Assembly: GCF_009665255.1 (NCBI RefSeq) | Contig: NZ_CP035686.1 | Span: forward strand, 2,552,001-2,616,000 | From: Vibrio metoecus | GTDB lineage: Bacteria; Pseudomonadota; Gammaproteobacteria; Enterobacterales; Vibrionaceae | Reading direction: 5' to 3' | Length of the DNA: 64,000 nt | Shown here: positions 53,102-62,609 of the stretch, piece after piece | Position numbering within the stretch: the first letter of the stretch is position 1 | Layout of the letters: each line of letters opens with the position of its first letter | The notes under the pieces: model-generated | What the model was told of the DNA's origin: nothing | What the model saw: the letters and a program-made list of their open reading frames with translations, nothing else | Database searches by the model: none | Position numbers and translations under genes: made by a program

Positions 53102-53911
53102 TCAATGCTGGCACTGCGGGCAGAAAAAGGTATTGCGCTGGGCAATTTTCTGCTCGCAAATCGGCTCTCCACAATGGGGACAAGGCTGTTTGGCTTTGCC
53201 ATACACTTGCAGCTCTTGCGCGAAATAACCCGGCTTACCATCGCTTTGGGTAAAATCTTTCAGTGTGGTGCCGCCTTGCTTAATCGCCACTTGCAGCACT
53301 TGTTTGATGTTCGCTACTAAGGTTTGCCACTCCTCTAAACTCAGCGAATGAGCGGGACGCAGTGGATGGATGCGTGACGTAAACAGCGATTCATTGGCGT
53401 AGATATTACCCACACCCACGACGGCTGCGTTGTCCATGATAAAAGCTTTTACTGCAATGCGTTTGTTGCGCGCTTTGTCCATCATATATTCAGCGTTAAA
53501 AGCTTCGGTCAACGGCTCAGGCCCCAAACGCCCGAGCACTTCGTGGCTCTCATCAGGCGCGCACCATAACCAAGCCCCGAAGCGGCGCGGATCGTTATAG
53601 CGCAGCCGTTTACCACTGGTCATCACCAGATCCACATGATCGTGTTTCGCAGCAGGGAAATCACCATCCAAAATACGCAGCGAGCCAGACATACCCAAAT
53701 GTACAATCGCACTGCCGACGGCGGTTTCAATAATCAGATACTTGGCTCGACGATGAATCGCGAGAATAGTCTGCCCTTCAAGTAGTTTTAGCTCTTGGGG
53801 AATCGGCCAGCGCAACTTGGGCGTACGTAACACTAAGGATTGAATGGTGCCGCCCACCAAATGTGGCGAGATCCCTAAACGGCTGACTTCAACTTCAGGT
53901 AATTCCGGCAT
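53102..53911 (-). CDS. mutM: Formamidopyrimidine-DNA glycosylase (MutM/Fpg)
   Basis: A 269-residue DNA repair glycosylase. Begins MPELPEVEVSR with catalytic Pro2 and Glu3; HRRAKYLI holds the conserved Lys near residue 57; NIYANESLF and a C-terminal four-cysteine zinc finger (CPHC ... CPQC) complete the family features. Removes 8-oxoguanine and formamidopyrimidines. Confidence 0.97.
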   Translation of the reverse strand: MPELPEVEVSRLGISPHLVGGTIQSLVLRTPKLRWPIPQELKLLEGQTILAIHRRAKYLIIETAVGSAIVHLGMSGSLRILDGDFPAAKHDHVDLVMTSGKRLRYNDPRRFGAWLWCAPDESHEVLGRLGPEPLTEAFNAEYMMDKARNKRIAVKAFIMDNAAVVGVGNIYANESLFTSRIHPLRPAHSLSLEEWQTLVANIKQVLQVAIKQGGTTLKDFTQSDGKPGYFAQELQVYGKAKQPCPHCGEPICEQKIAQRNTFFCPQCQH

Positions 53912-53920
53912 AACAACCTC

Positions 53921-54403
53921 TTACAATGGTGCAGGAAATAGATAACTCGTCTCGACAGAGACTGCAATCCAGTGATCTTGCCAGTTTTTTAGCAACCAAA
54001 ATTGGGGAGTCTGATAGAAGGTGATCCTTTGTGGCTCTTCGCGATCGGCGTACCACACTTCGATCGTTTGTGCGGTCGGTAATGTCGGTTGCAATGAACG
54101 ATACGTCGCATCGTCCACTTCCGTTCCCGTTAAAGACTGCCAACGCTGCACTAATTCTTGTCCTTCGACACTCAGCTCTGGGGTCGACAACCACTCTTCA
54201 CGGCTTTTTTCCAAAGAAAACTCGGGGAAATGCAGCGCCTGCAAAGTCGCATCAACTCGAAGTAACGAAGGAAACTGGCTTGAAGAGTCCGGTAATAAAT
54301 AGGTTTTTATGATCGTCGGTAAATTGATCACGGTAATAAAACCAATGACAGCCAAAATCAGAATGTTGTTCCAACGACGACGCCGAGGGGGAGAAACGCG
54401 CAT
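53921..54403 (-). CDS. Hypothetical single-pass membrane protein
   Basis: A 160-residue protein with a basic start (MRVSPPRRRRWNN), one hydrophobic helix at residues 14-36 and a periplasmic rest of about 120 residues without recognised motif. AAGGAG precedes the ATG at 54403; a TTG at 54433 opens the frame but lacks a ribosome site. It ends nine bases before mutM and may be co-transcribed with it. Function unknown. Confidence 0.7.
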   Translation of the reverse strand: MRVSPPRRRRWNNILILAVIGFITVINLPTIIKTYLLPDSSSQFPSLLRVDATLQALHFPEFSLEKSREEWLSTPELSVEGQELVQRWQSLTGTEVDDATYRSLQPTLPTAQTIEVWYADREEPQRITFYQTPQFWLLKNWQDHWIAVSVETSYLFPAPL

Positions 54404-54529
54404 AATCACTCCTTGCGATAAGCAAACGTTCAAAGAGTAGCAAAGTGATTAGGGAGATCCTAGCCATCACCAAGTTTCTTAAATGGCAGACTTTAAGCTA
54501 CTGAGGCTAAACCATAAATAACAGACAGA

Positions 54530-54557
54530 AAAAAACCCAACCAAAGGCTGGGTTTTT
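54530..54557 (-). terminator. Intrinsic terminator after rpmB-rpmG
   Basis: ACCC AACC / GGCT GGGT stem with an AAA loop, and a T-run on the minus strand after the stem. It follows the rpmG stop by about 27 bases. A T-run on the plus side makes it potentially bidirectional. Confidence 0.75.
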
Positions 54558-54583
54558 TCACACACTGTAAGAGCTCGAATCAA

Positions 54584-54751
54584 TTACTTGATTTTTGCTT
54601 CTTTGTACATAACGTGTTGACGAATTACAGGATCATATTTCTTGATCTCGAATTTGCCAGGCATGTTACGCTTGTTTTTGTCAGTGGTGTAAAAGTGACC
54701 TGTATCTGCAGATGATACTAGGCGGATTTTTTCGCGAATGCCTTTAGCCAT
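54584..54751 (-). CDS. rpmG: 50S ribosomal protein L33
   Basis: A 55-codon gene read on the minus strand: it begins MAKGIREKIRLVSSADTGHF and ends HVMYKEAKIK, a textbook L33 sequence of the cysteine-free type with no zinc ligands. It lies 13 bases after rpmB and both should share one transcript ending at the hairpin at 54530-54557. Confidence 0.97.
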   Translation of the reverse strand: MAKGIREKIRLVSSADTGHFYTTDKNKRNMPGKFEIKKYDPVIRQHVMYKEAKIK

Positions 54752-54764
54752 TGCTCAATTCCTC

Positions 54765-55001
54765 TTAAACGTTTTCGCCACGTGCACGGATCTCTACAAG
54801 AACAGCATCGATGCCTTTCTTGTCGATGATACGCATACCTTTAGCAGTTAGACGTAGTTTAACAAAACGTTTTTCGCTCTCTACCCAGAAACGATGAGTT
54901 TGTAGGTTCGGCAGAAAACGACGCTTAGTAGCATTTTTTGCGTGTGAGCGGTTGTTACCAACGGCAGGACGCTTACCAGTTACTTGGCATACTCGTGACA
55001 T
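54765..55001 (-). CDS. rpmB: 50S ribosomal protein L28
   Basis: A 78-residue ribosomal protein starting [20 protein letters not shown], the standard L28 N-terminus. The open frame extends five codons upstream, but the ATG at 55001 with GGAG upstream matches the family. First gene of the rpmB-rpmG pair. Confidence 0.97.
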
Positions 55002-55130
55002 GAATGTCTTCTCCAAATCGTTTCAGCTCGATATCAACCTTGGTGGCCGAACCTCTCTCTCTTTCCAAAATAAGAAGTTGAGGTTAAAAACCGTTATGGA
55101 ATACCCATACAAGGCTATCAAAGGTCGCGC

Positions 55131-55159
55131 ATTATACTAACTTGCCGCACATTGCTCAA
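55131..55159 (-). promoter_or_regulatory. Sigma-70 promoter of rpmB-rpmG
   Basis: On the minus strand TTGAGC (55154-55159) and TATAAT (55131-55136) are 17 bases apart, with a GCGC stretch after the -10 box as in growth-rate-controlled promoters. The leader to rpmB is about 120 bases. Confidence 0.7.
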
Positions 55160-55297
55160 GACCCGAACAGATCCTTTTCGCAGGATTTGCTGATCTTTTT
55201 ACGGTGCGAGCTGAATCAGGGTTAAAAAATGTCGGGGCATATTAGCAGATTCTCGCTAACTCACAAGCTTAAAAATGCCGCAAACCATAAGTGTTGA

Positions 55298-55972
55298 CTA
55301 TATCCAGCCACGTTCAGCAAAAGAGACCACTTCGCCATCACCAATCACGAAATGGTCAAGCACGCGAATCTCCACTAACCCGAGAGCGTCACGCAAGCGA
55401 TCGGTGATCCTTCGATCGGCTTGACTGGGTTCCGCAACCCCTGAAGGATGATTGTGCGCGAGTATCACTGCGGCCGCATTATGATGCAGCGCTCGCTTCA
55501 CGACTTCTCGTGGGTAAACGCTCGCCGCATCAATAGTGCCTTCAAATAATATTTCATCGCGGATGACGCGATGTTGGTTATCCAAAAATAAAATATAGAA
55601 GGCTTCGCGCTGCCGATCCCGCAACACACTCGACAAATAAAGTTTGGTTTGCTGAGGACTGGTCAAGGCATCACCACGTTTTAAGGTTTCTGCGAGGTAG
55701 CGCTGCGTCATTTCCAAAACGGCTTGCAGTTGAACGTATTTCGCCTCCCCCAATCCTTTGTGACGACAAAATTCTTGTTGAGATGCACAAAACAGTGCGC
55801 GCAATGAGCCAAAATCGCGCAGCAGCAGATCAGCTAAGGCGAGCACGTTCATGCCTTGGGTGCCTGTACGTAGGAAAATCGCCAGCAATTCCGCATCACT
55901 TAATGATTGCGGGCCGCGTTGCAGCAATTTTTCACGCGGCATGGATTCGGTGGGTAACTGTTTTAGGCTCAT
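55298..55972 (-). CDS. radC: RadC/YicR family JAB-domain protein
   Basis: A 224-residue protein with an N-terminal helix-hairpin-helix-like part (GLGEAKYVQLQAV) and the C-terminal JAMM/MPN+ metal motif HNHPSGVAEPSQAD. The family is called RadC but a DNA-repair role is doubtful in other bacteria; the fold suggests a metal-dependent hydrolase. Gene position beside coaBC and rpmBG is conserved in gamma-proteobacteria. Confidence 0.92.
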   Translation of the reverse strand: MSLKQLPTESMPREKLLQRGPQSLSDAELLAIFLRTGTQGMNVLALADLLLRDFGSLRALFCASQQEFCRHKGLGEAKYVQLQAVLEMTQRYLAETLKRGDALTSPQQTKLYLSSVLRDRQREAFYILFLDNQHRVIRDEILFEGTIDAASVYPREVVKRALHHNAAAVILAHNHPSGVAEPSQADRRITDRLRDALGLVEIRVLDHFVIGDGEVVSFAERGWI

Positions 55973-56013
55973 CTCTTTTCTCTGGGTCGGTTTTGCTTAC
56001 ACAAAACAGAGAA

Positions 56014-56036
56014 AGCAAAGGGCCGCAAGCGGCCCT
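56014..56036 (-). terminator. Probable terminator after the chemoreceptor gene
   Basis: GGGCCG, loop CAAG, CGGCCC. On the minus strand it is followed by TTTGCTTTC, a modest T-rich tract, between the chemoreceptor stop and radC. Confidence 0.55.
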
Positions 56037-56083
56037 AATAAAGTTTCGAATCACCTCAAACCATGATGTAACGTCACTGTTAC

Positions 56084-57763
56084 CTAAAGCTTAAAGTGGC
56101 CAACCAGCGATCCCATCTCTTGCCCAGCCTCGGCTAAACGTGAGCTGATTGCTTGCGAACTGTTTAGGTTATCGTTCAATTGCGTAACGATGTGTTGAAT
56201 GGCGACTAGATTTTGGTTGATCTCTTCGGCTACTGCGCTTTGTTGCTCAGCTGCCGAAGCCGTTTGGATACCCATGTCATGGATTAAATGCACCGCTTGG
56301 GAGATCCCCGCTAAGCTCTCTTTAATTTGGACGGATTCTAATGCAGTTTTTTCGCCACGCTCTTGGCTAAGGCTCATGCTGCTTACCGCTTTATTAACGC
56401 CTTGATGTAGCGCGTTAAGCATGTCACCAATCTCTTTAGTGCTGTTTTGGGTGCGGCTTGCTAACGATCGCACTTCATCCGCCACCACGGCAAAACCACG
56501 CCCTTGCTCACCAGCACGCGCGGCCTCAATGGCGGCGTTAAGTGCCAACAGGTTTGTCTGATCGGCGATATCGCCAATCACTTTCAAAACTTGCGTAATT
56601 TTGGCGGCTTGTTGGCTAAGGTGAACGATCGCTTCCGATGTCTGGTTAACCTCATTCACCAATTCACCAATTCCGTCAATCGCTAGATTGACCTCTGTTT
56701 GTGCTGAAACAATTTGTACGTTGGCAGATTCAATGGCTTGAGCGGTCGCTTGGGTATTGCCAGCCACTTCACGCGCTGTCGCACTCATTTCCGTCACCGC
56801 CGCCACCACTTTCTCGGTTTCTAGGCAGTGATGACCCATTTTTTGGCTAGCCGCAGATGTTTGCTTATCCAGATCCTGCGCCGCTTGTTCAACCGAAATA
56901 GCCGAACAACGGAGTTGTTCGATCATCGGATGCAGCTTATCCATAAAGGCATTAAACGCTTTAGCCACATCGCCAATCTCATCTTGGCTCTCAACTTTCA
57001 GGCGAGCACTGAGATCACCACCACCGGCTGCTACATCTTGTAAAGAGCTGACGACATGTTGTAGTGGAGCGATGCCACGCGAGACCACAAATCCAACAGC
57101 AATAATCGTAATCAGCAACCCAAACACAGACATGCTGATGGCATACACCGTCTGATCATACAGTTCCGCTTCTCGTTCTTGGCGTTTGGCTTGTACTTGC
57201 TGATCAACATCATCAATATAGATGCCGGTACCCAATACCCAATCCCATTTCGGCAGGTATTCGGCATAACCCAGTTTCGGCGCTTGAGCATTGATGGTGG
57301 GTTTATGCCAAGAGAAATAGAGGAATCCATCTCCCGTTTTTGAGGCATCAATTAAGCCAGCAATCACCGCGACACCATTTTCATCTTTCATGCCGTAGAG
57401 GTTTTTTCCCTCCAGCTCAGGTTTAATCGCATGTAGTGTATTTACCCCTTTTGAATCATAAGCAAAGAAGTAACCATCACTGTCAAAACGCATTGCTTTA
57501 AGAATTTGCTTGGCCTGTTCTTGGTTTTCACCGGCGTTGTCATTCTCATAAAGAGGCTTAACTGCCGTGACCCCCATCATTAAGTAGGCTTTGAGTTCAT
57601 TTTTCTTAGCCTGAATCAACGCCTCACGATACTGATCCAGTTCTTGTTGCAGACTTTCATGGCCACTGCGGTAATACACCAAAGTAACTAGAGTGGTAAT
57701 AATGATTAAAGGTATGACAGTTAAAAGTAGTAATTTGGTACGGCTACGTAGAGAAGACAGCAT
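56084..57763 (-). CDS. Methyl-accepting chemotaxis protein with single Cache sensor
   Basis: A 559-residue receptor. First membrane helix at residues 10-32, a periplasmic Cache-type sensor at about 40-200 (FDSDGYFFAYDSKG and YAEYLPKWDWVLGTGIYIDD are typical sCache), second helix at 208-230, HAMP domain near 232-285, and the signalling hairpin with the conserved tip EAARAGEQGRGFAVVADEVR. Signal passes to CheA/CheW. Ligand unknown; related sensors bind small carboxylates. Monocistronic, with its own terminator. Confidence 0.93.
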   Translation of the reverse strand: MLSSLRSRTKLLLLTVIPLIIITTLVTLVYYRSGHESLQQELDQYREALIQAKKNELKAYLMMGVTAVKPLYENDNAGENQEQAKQILKAMRFDSDGYFFAYDSKGVNTLHAIKPELEGKNLYGMKDENGVAVIAGLIDASKTGDGFLYFSWHKPTINAQAPKLGYAEYLPKWDWVLGTGIYIDDVDQQVQAKRQEREAELYDQTVYAISMSVFGLLITIIAVGFVVSRGIAPLQHVVSSLQDVAAGGGDLSARLKVESQDEIGDVAKAFNAFMDKLHPMIEQLRCSAISVEQAAQDLDKQTSAASQKMGHHCLETEKVVAAVTEMSATAREVAGNTQATAQAIESANVQIVSAQTEVNLAIDGIGELVNEVNQTSEAIVHLSQQAAKITQVLKVIGDIADQTNLLALNAAIEAARAGEQGRGFAVVADEVRSLASRTQNSTKEIGDMLNALHQGVNKAVSSMSLSQERGEKTALESVQIKESLAGISQAVHLIHDMGIQTASAAEQQSAVAEEINQNLVAIQHIVTQLNDNLNSSQAISSRLAEAGQEMGSLVGHFKL

Positions 57764-57946
57764 AAGATTCCCTTTATATTATTGTTAGTGTTGTGAATAA
57801 CTTATCTCATATCCATGGTCTATTGTCTGTGAAATGACCGATGCTTTGCAGCTCGACCAGTGGCGCGATGCACAGCGGTGGTTGTGACTCCAACTTTTAG
57901 CTCTAGCTGTGCTAACATAGCGCGCAGATTTTTTGAGGGTTCCCAA

Positions 57947-59146
57947 ATGCAATCATTGACAGGCAAAAAGATTCTGCTCGGTATCAGCGGTGGTATCGCG
58001 GCATACAAATGTGCAGAATTGACTCGTCGATTGGTGGAGCGCGGCGCGACCGTGCAAGTGGTCATGACCCACGCCGCCAAAGAATTCATTACTCCGCTAA
58101 CCATGCAGGCCGTTTCTGGACGTCCAGTGTCGGATAGCTTGCTTGACCCTGCGGCAGAAGCCTCGATGGGGCATATTGAGCTGGCTAAATGGGCCGATTT
58201 GGTGCTGCTGGCACCTGCGACTGCTGACCTCATCGCGCGCATGGCCGCAGGCATGGGCAATGATTTACTCACCACGCTCATTCTGGCCACCAGCGCACCA
58301 GTAGCGATTGCGCCAGCCATGAATCAGCAGATGTATCGCAATATTGCTACCCAAGAAAATCTACAGACTCTAATACGCCGTGGTTACACCATTTGGGGAC
58401 CCGCAGCGGGCGAACAAGCCTGTGGTGATATCGGCCCCGGCCGTATGTTGGAGCCGATGGAATTAGTGGCACGCTGCGAAAGCTTCTTCGCACCAAAAAT
58501 TCTGCTCGGCAAACACGTGCTGATCACCGCGGGTCCAACTCGTGAAGCACTCGACCCAGTACGCTATATCACCAATCACAGCTCAGGAAAAATGGGCTTT
58601 GCGCTGGCCAAAGCGGCCGCGCAACTCGGTGCTGAAGTCACATTGGTCAGCGGTCCGGTACATTTACCAACCCCAGTGGGCGTCAATCGCATTGATGTGC
58701 AGAGCGCATTAGAGATGCACAGCGCGGTGATGAAAGAGGCGACCTCGCACCAGATCTTTATTGCTTGCGCAGCCGTAGCCGATTATCGCCCACAAGCCGT
58801 GGCCGAACAGAAGATCAAAAAGAACAGCGACAACGATACACTGAGCGTCGAGATGGTGAAAAATCCTGATATCGTGGCGTCCGTTGCGGCTCTTACTCAA
58901 AATCGACCGTTTACTGTTGGCTTTGCGGCAGAAACACAAGATGTCGAGACGTATGCGCGTGGCAAACTGGTACGTAAAAATCTGGATATGATTTGTGCCA
59001 ACGACGTATCGATTGCTGGACAGGGCTTCAACAGCAACGACAATGCCTTGAGCGTGTTCTGGAAAAATGGGCAACAAAGCCTGCCTTTGACCAGTAAAGA
59101 AGCACTCGCCACCGCGGTGATGCAATTGATTAACGACCAAATGTAG
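57947..59146 (+). CDS. coaBC: Bifunctional phosphopantothenoylcysteine decarboxylase/phosphopantothenate-cysteine ligase (CoaBC/Dfp)
   Basis: A 399-residue two-domain enzyme from the ATG at 57947 (GAGGG upstream). The flavin CoaC domain has SGGIAAYK, PAMNQQMY and the active-site cysteine in EQACGDIG. The CoaB domain has TAGPTREALDPVRYITNHSS and the K-x-K-K segment (KIKKN). It makes phosphopantetheine in coenzyme A synthesis. The frame is open 29 codons further upstream without a ribosome site. Confidence 0.96.
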   Translation: MQSLTGKKILLGISGGIAAYKCAELTRRLVERGATVQVVMTHAAKEFITPLTMQAVSGRPVSDSLLDPAAEASMGHIELAKWADLVLLAPATADLIARMAAGMGNDLLTTLILATSAPVAIAPAMNQQMYRNIATQENLQTLIRRGYTIWGPAAGEQACGDIGPGRMLEPMELVARCESFFAPKILLGKHVLITAGPTREALDPVRYITNHSSGKMGFALAKAAAQLGAEVTLVSGPVHLPTPVGVNRIDVQSALEMHSAVMKEATSHQIFIACAAVADYRPQAVAEQKIKKNSDNDTLSVEMVKNPDIVASVAALTQNRPFTVGFAAETQDVETYARGKLVRKNLDMICANDVSIAGQGFNSNDNALSVFWKNGQQSLPLTSKEALATAVMQLINDQM

Positions 59147-59307
59147 GTGCTATTTTCGCCACCTACTTCAACCATTTTTATCAACACGCTTCGAACAACC
59201 TCTGAGCTTAGTTAAACTTCAAGGGTTTCATCTCCGTCGCAGACTTTCTGGCTGCGGCGGCGTATTTTTTGTTCATCAGCAGTGATAACCAAAAGGAAAG
59301 ACGGGGC

Positions 59308-59898
59308 ATGGCCGGCAATAAAAAAATCAACCGACGCGAAGAAATCCTGCAAGCTCTAGCAGAAATGCTGGAATCCAATGAAGGGGCTTCGCGCATTACT
59401 ACCGCAAAACTGGCCAAACAGGTTGGCGTTTCAGAAGCAGCACTGTACCGCCACTTCCCCAGCAAAGCTCGTATGTTTGAAGGACTGATTGAGTTTATTG
59501 AAGAGTCGCTGATGTCGCGCATCAACCGCATCTTTGATGAAGAGAAAGACACACTCAATCGCATTCGTTTAGTCATGCAACTCTTGCTCGCCTTTGCAGA
59601 ACGTAACCCGGGCTTGACACGTATTCTCTCTGGGCATGCTTTAATGTTTGAGAATGAACGCTTGCGCGATCGCATCAACCAGTTGTTTGAACGCATTGAA
59701 ACTTCTTTGCGCCAAATTCTGCGCGAACGTAAACTCCGCGAAGGAAAATCCTTCCCGGTCGATGAAAACATTCTTGCCGCGCAATTGCTCGGTCAGGTGG
59801 AAGGCAGTCTGAACCGCTTTGTGCGTTCCGATTTCAAATATCTCCCCACCGCTAATTTTGATGAATACTGGGCACTGCTGAGTGCGCAGATTAAGTGA
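59308..59898 (+). CDS. slmA: Nucleoid occlusion factor SlmA
   Basis: A 196-residue TetR-fold protein. The helix-turn-helix is in TAKLAKQVGVSEAALYRHF near residues 32-51, and MFEGLIEFIEESL follows. SlmA binds specific chromosomal sites and blocks FtsZ assembly over the nucleoid. The start at 59308 (MAGNKKINRREE) is preferred over an in-frame ATG at 59269. The end overlaps or nearly touches lpxL. Conserved dut/coaBC-slmA-pyrE neighbourhood supports the call. Confidence 0.95.
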   Translation: MAGNKKINRREEILQALAEMLESNEGASRITTAKLAKQVGVSEAALYRHFPSKARMFEGLIEFIEESLMSRINRIFDEEKDTLNRIRLVMQLLLAFAERNPGLTRILSGHALMFENERLRDRINQLFERIETSLRQILRERKLREGKSFPVDENILAAQLLGQVEGSLNRFVRSDFKYLPTANFDEYWALLSAQIK

Positions 59899-59903
59899 GT
59901 ACA

Positions 59904-60851
59904 ATGAGTCAAGAAAAATACAGCAAACCTGCATTCACACTCTCTTTATTGCACCCTAAACATTGGGGTGTCTGGTTTGGCTTTGGTTTGTTAGCCCTTT
60001 TGGTTAACCTACTGCCTTACCCTGTTTTGCTAAAAATCGGCCGCGGTTTAGGGCAATTTTCGATGCGTTTCGGAAAAAAACGCGTTCACATTGCCAAACG
60101 CAATCTAGAATTGGCCTTCCCAGCCATGAGCCAAAATGAGATCGACGCTTTTGTACTGGAGAACTTTAAAAATACCGGTATGGCGCTAATTGAAACTGGC
60201 ATCACTTGGTTCTGGCCAACCTGGCGCTTCAAGCGCGTTTTGATTGATAAAGATACCCAAACGTTGCGCCAACACGCACAAGCGGGCAAAGGGGTACTAC
60301 TCTGCTGTGTACATGCGCTCAATCTGGAAATTACCGCGCGTGCTTATGGTGTATTGGGCATTGGTGGATATGGTGTTTACCGTCCGCACACTAATCCTGC
60401 TTATGAGTTCATCCAGTACCGTGGTCGGACACGCAATAGCAATCAGCTGATCAACCGAACTGATATTAAGCAGATGATCCGCGTGTTACGCCAAGGCGAG
60501 CGTCTGTTCTATTTGCCGGACCAAGACTATGGTCACAACAAATCGGTGTTTGTGCCTTTCTTTGCGGTACAAGAGGCGTGCACCACAACCGGCACCAGTA
60601 TTTTGGCGTACACCAGCCACTGCGCGATTGTGATTGGTTCTGGCTTCCGTAACGCCGAAGGGCGCTATGAGATCATGGCCGATAAATCGATTGAAGCGGA
60701 CTACCCACAAAAAGATGAAACTGCTGCCGCGGCTTACATGAATAAATTTGTCGAAGAGATTATACTGCGCGCCCCCGAGCAATGGATGTGGCTGCACAAA
60801 CGCTTCAAATCCTTGCCGGACATTGAACTGACTAACTCGCGCTATCAGTAA
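59904..60851 (+). CDS. lpxL: Lipid A late acyltransferase LpxL
   Basis: A 315-residue inner-membrane acyltransferase with an N-terminal helix (around residues 18-38) and the HX4E active-site motif in HALNLE near residue 137. LPDQDYGHNKSVFVPFFA is a hallmark of the LpxL/M family. In V. cholerae the orthologous gene next to slmA encodes LpxL, which adds myristate to Kdo-lipid IVA (from memory). A GTG at 59895 inside the slmA end is a possible alternative start. Confidence 0.92.
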   Translation: MSQEKYSKPAFTLSLLHPKHWGVWFGFGLLALLVNLLPYPVLLKIGRGLGQFSMRFGKKRVHIAKRNLELAFPAMSQNEIDAFVLENFKNTGMALIETGITWFWPTWRFKRVLIDKDTQTLRQHAQAGKGVLLCCVHALNLEITARAYGVLGIGGYGVYRPHTNPAYEFIQYRGRTRNSNQLINRTDIKQMIRVLRQGERLFYLPDQDYGHNKSVFVPFFAVQEACTTTGTSILAYTSHCAIVIGSGFRNAEGRYEIMADKSIEADYPQKDETAAAAYMNKFVEEIILRAPEQWMWLHKRFKSLPDIELTNSRYQ

Positions 60852-60869
60852 AGCAGTAAAGGTGAATTT

Positions 60870-61847
60870 GTGAGCGATCAAGACAACGGCGTGACTCGCC
60901 ATCTACATAACCCGCAATTTGAGTGGCGCTTTCTGCACCCAAAACATTGGGGGACTTGGATTGGCATCGCTTTCGCAGCACTGTTAGCCTTTATTCCTTG
61001 GCGCTTGCGTGATCGACTGGCGAAACCTTTGGTGCCACTCATCATCAAGAAAAATGGCCGCGTAGTACGCCGCGCTCGGGTTAACCTCGCCTACTGCTTT
61101 CCAGAGAAAAGTGAGCAAGAGCGCGAACAAATCTTGCATGATACTTTTGTGAAAGCCTCGCAGTTTATGCTCGGTTATTCAGAACTGTTGGTGCGTTCAA
61201 CTCGCTACAATAACTCGCGTGGCGAACTGATTTGCGAAGAGAACTTGCTGCCACTGCTGGATAGCGGTGAGCGCGTTATTCTGTTAGTCCCGCACTCTTG
61301 GGCCATTGATTATGCCGCCGTCATGCTGGCGGCTCGTGGCTATAAAGTCGCCAACATCATGAAACCGCAGCGCAACCCGATTGCCGATTGGCTAATGCAC
61401 GTCCAGCGCATGCAGTATGGTGGCCGTATTTTTACTCGCGAATCTGGCATCAAACCTTTCTTGCGTTCGATTCAATCTGGCTATGTTGGCTACTGGGTGC
61501 CGGATGAAGATCACGGCCCGCAAAACTCCGTGTTTGTACCGTTTTTTGCTACCGAAAAAGCCACGCTCAAAGGGTTTGGCAAAATGGCTAAGCTGTGCAA
61601 AGCGCATGTAGTACCTTTGATGTCATGCTACAACAGTGATTCAGGCCGTTATGAAGTGCACATTTTGCCTGCGCTGCAAAACTTCCCAACCGGCGATGAA
61701 GAAGCCGATGCACTGGCGATGAACCGAGCGATTGAAGCGCTGGTCACGCCACAGCCGGAGCAGTACATGTGGAACTTGTCGTTGCTGAAAACTCAGCGTG
61801 ATGGACGAGAGATTTACGACAACTCCCATCATGGTGATCAAAGCTAA
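60870..61847 (+). CDS. lpxN: Lipid A hydroxyacyltransferase LpxN (LpxM/MsbB family)
   Basis: A 325-residue acyltransferase of the MsbB group: membrane segment at residues 30-48, HX4D motif in HSWAID near 149 and WVPDEDHGPQNSVFVPFFA. In V. cholerae the second gene of this pair (VC0212) was shown to transfer a 3-hydroxylaurate to lipid A and named LpxN; the assignment here rests on the same gene order and family. GTG start 18 bases after lpxL with AAAGG upstream. Ends at a strong terminator. Confidence 0.88.
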   Translation: MSDQDNGVTRHLHNPQFEWRFLHPKHWGTWIGIAFAALLAFIPWRLRDRLAKPLVPLIIKKNGRVVRRARVNLAYCFPEKSEQEREQILHDTFVKASQFMLGYSELLVRSTRYNNSRGELICEENLLPLLDSGERVILLVPHSWAIDYAAVMLAARGYKVANIMKPQRNPIADWLMHVQRMQYGGRIFTRESGIKPFLRSIQSGYVGYWVPDEDHGPQNSVFVPFFATEKATLKGFGKMAKLCKAHVVPLMSCYNSDSGRYEVHILPALQNFPTGDEEADALAMNRAIEALVTPQPEQYMWNLSLLKTQRDGREIYDNSHHGDQS

Positions 61848-61875
61848 GCGCTTTGTTCTTGAGCTTAATACTAGA

Positions 61876-61905
61876 AAAACAGCCTCATTTTGAGGCTGTT
61901 TTTTC
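61876..61905 (+). terminator. Intrinsic terminator after lpxN
   Basis: AACAGCCTCA, TTT loop, TGAGGCTGTT followed by TTTT: a perfect 10-bp stem and T-run on the plus strand. It also serves as the downstream hairpin for pyrE, which converges from the right. Confidence 0.9.
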
Positions 61906-61933
61906 GTTTTAGGCTTGGGTTGGATGAATGCGC

Positions 61934-62575
61934 TTAAATGCCGTACTGCGCGCGGTACGCTTTCACCGCTTCTAGATGCTCAGTGTTGTTACCTTGCTGC
62001 TCAAGATAGGTGATGAGATCGGTCAGGCTCACAATCGAAATCACCGCGCAGCCGAAATCACGTTCCACTTCTTGAATCGCAGACAGCTCGCCCTTGCCTT
62101 TTTCTTGGCGATCAATCGCCACTAGCACACCGGCTAAATCGGCGTTATTGGCTTGGATAAGCTCCATCGATTCACGAATCGCCGTACCGGCAGTGATCAC
62201 ATCATCCACCAGCATAATGCGGCCTTCTAACTTGCTGCCCACCAGATTACCGCCTTCGCCATGATTTTTGGCTTCTTTGCGGTTAAAGCAGTAAGGCGTA
62301 TCCACATCGTGGTGATCCGCCAACGCGACTGCTGTGGTGGTCGCAATCGGAATGCCTTTGTAAGCAGGGCCAAACAGCACGTCAAACTCAATACCAGAAT
62401 CCACTAGCGCTGCCGCGTAAAAACGGCCCAAGCGCGCTAAATCACGGCCAGTATTAAACAGACCAGCGTTAAAGAAATAAGGGCTTTTACGGCCTGATTT
62501 CAAAGTAAATTCGCCAAACTTCAGCACCTGTTTTTCTAGGGCAAACTCAATAAATTCACGCTGGTAAGCTTTCAT
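61934..62575 (-). CDS. pyrE: Orotate phosphoribosyltransferase
   Basis: A 213-residue enzyme starting MKAYQREFIEFAL. The PRPP loop is IMLVDDVITAGTA, with the upstream FGPAYKGIP segment binding pyrophosphate. It makes OMP in pyrimidine synthesis. The frame is open to 62608, but the ATG at 62575 matches family length. Located downstream of rph as in E. coli, with a hairpin terminator between that may act as attenuator. Confidence 0.96.
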   Translation of the reverse strand: MKAYQREFIEFALEKQVLKFGEFTLKSGRKSPYFFNAGLFNTGRDLARLGRFYAAALVDSGIEFDVLFGPAYKGIPIATTTAVALADHHDVDTPYCFNRKEAKNHGEGGNLVGSKLEGRIMLVDDVITAGTAIRESMELIQANNADLAGVLVAIDRQEKGKGELSAIQEVERDFGCAVISIVSLTDLITYLEQQGNNTEHLEAVKAYRAQYGI

Positions 62576-62609
62576 CACATCTTCTCTAAATTTACGATTT
62601 AAGAACAAT

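Noticed and set aside
57820..58320. 166-codon minus-strand frame over the start of coaBC
   Set aside because: Shadow of the coaBC reading frame; Ser/Arg/Ala-rich composition typical of antisense frames.
58709..59771. Minus-strand frames across coaBC and slmA
   Set aside because: They lie opposite strongly conserved genes and show no independent signals.
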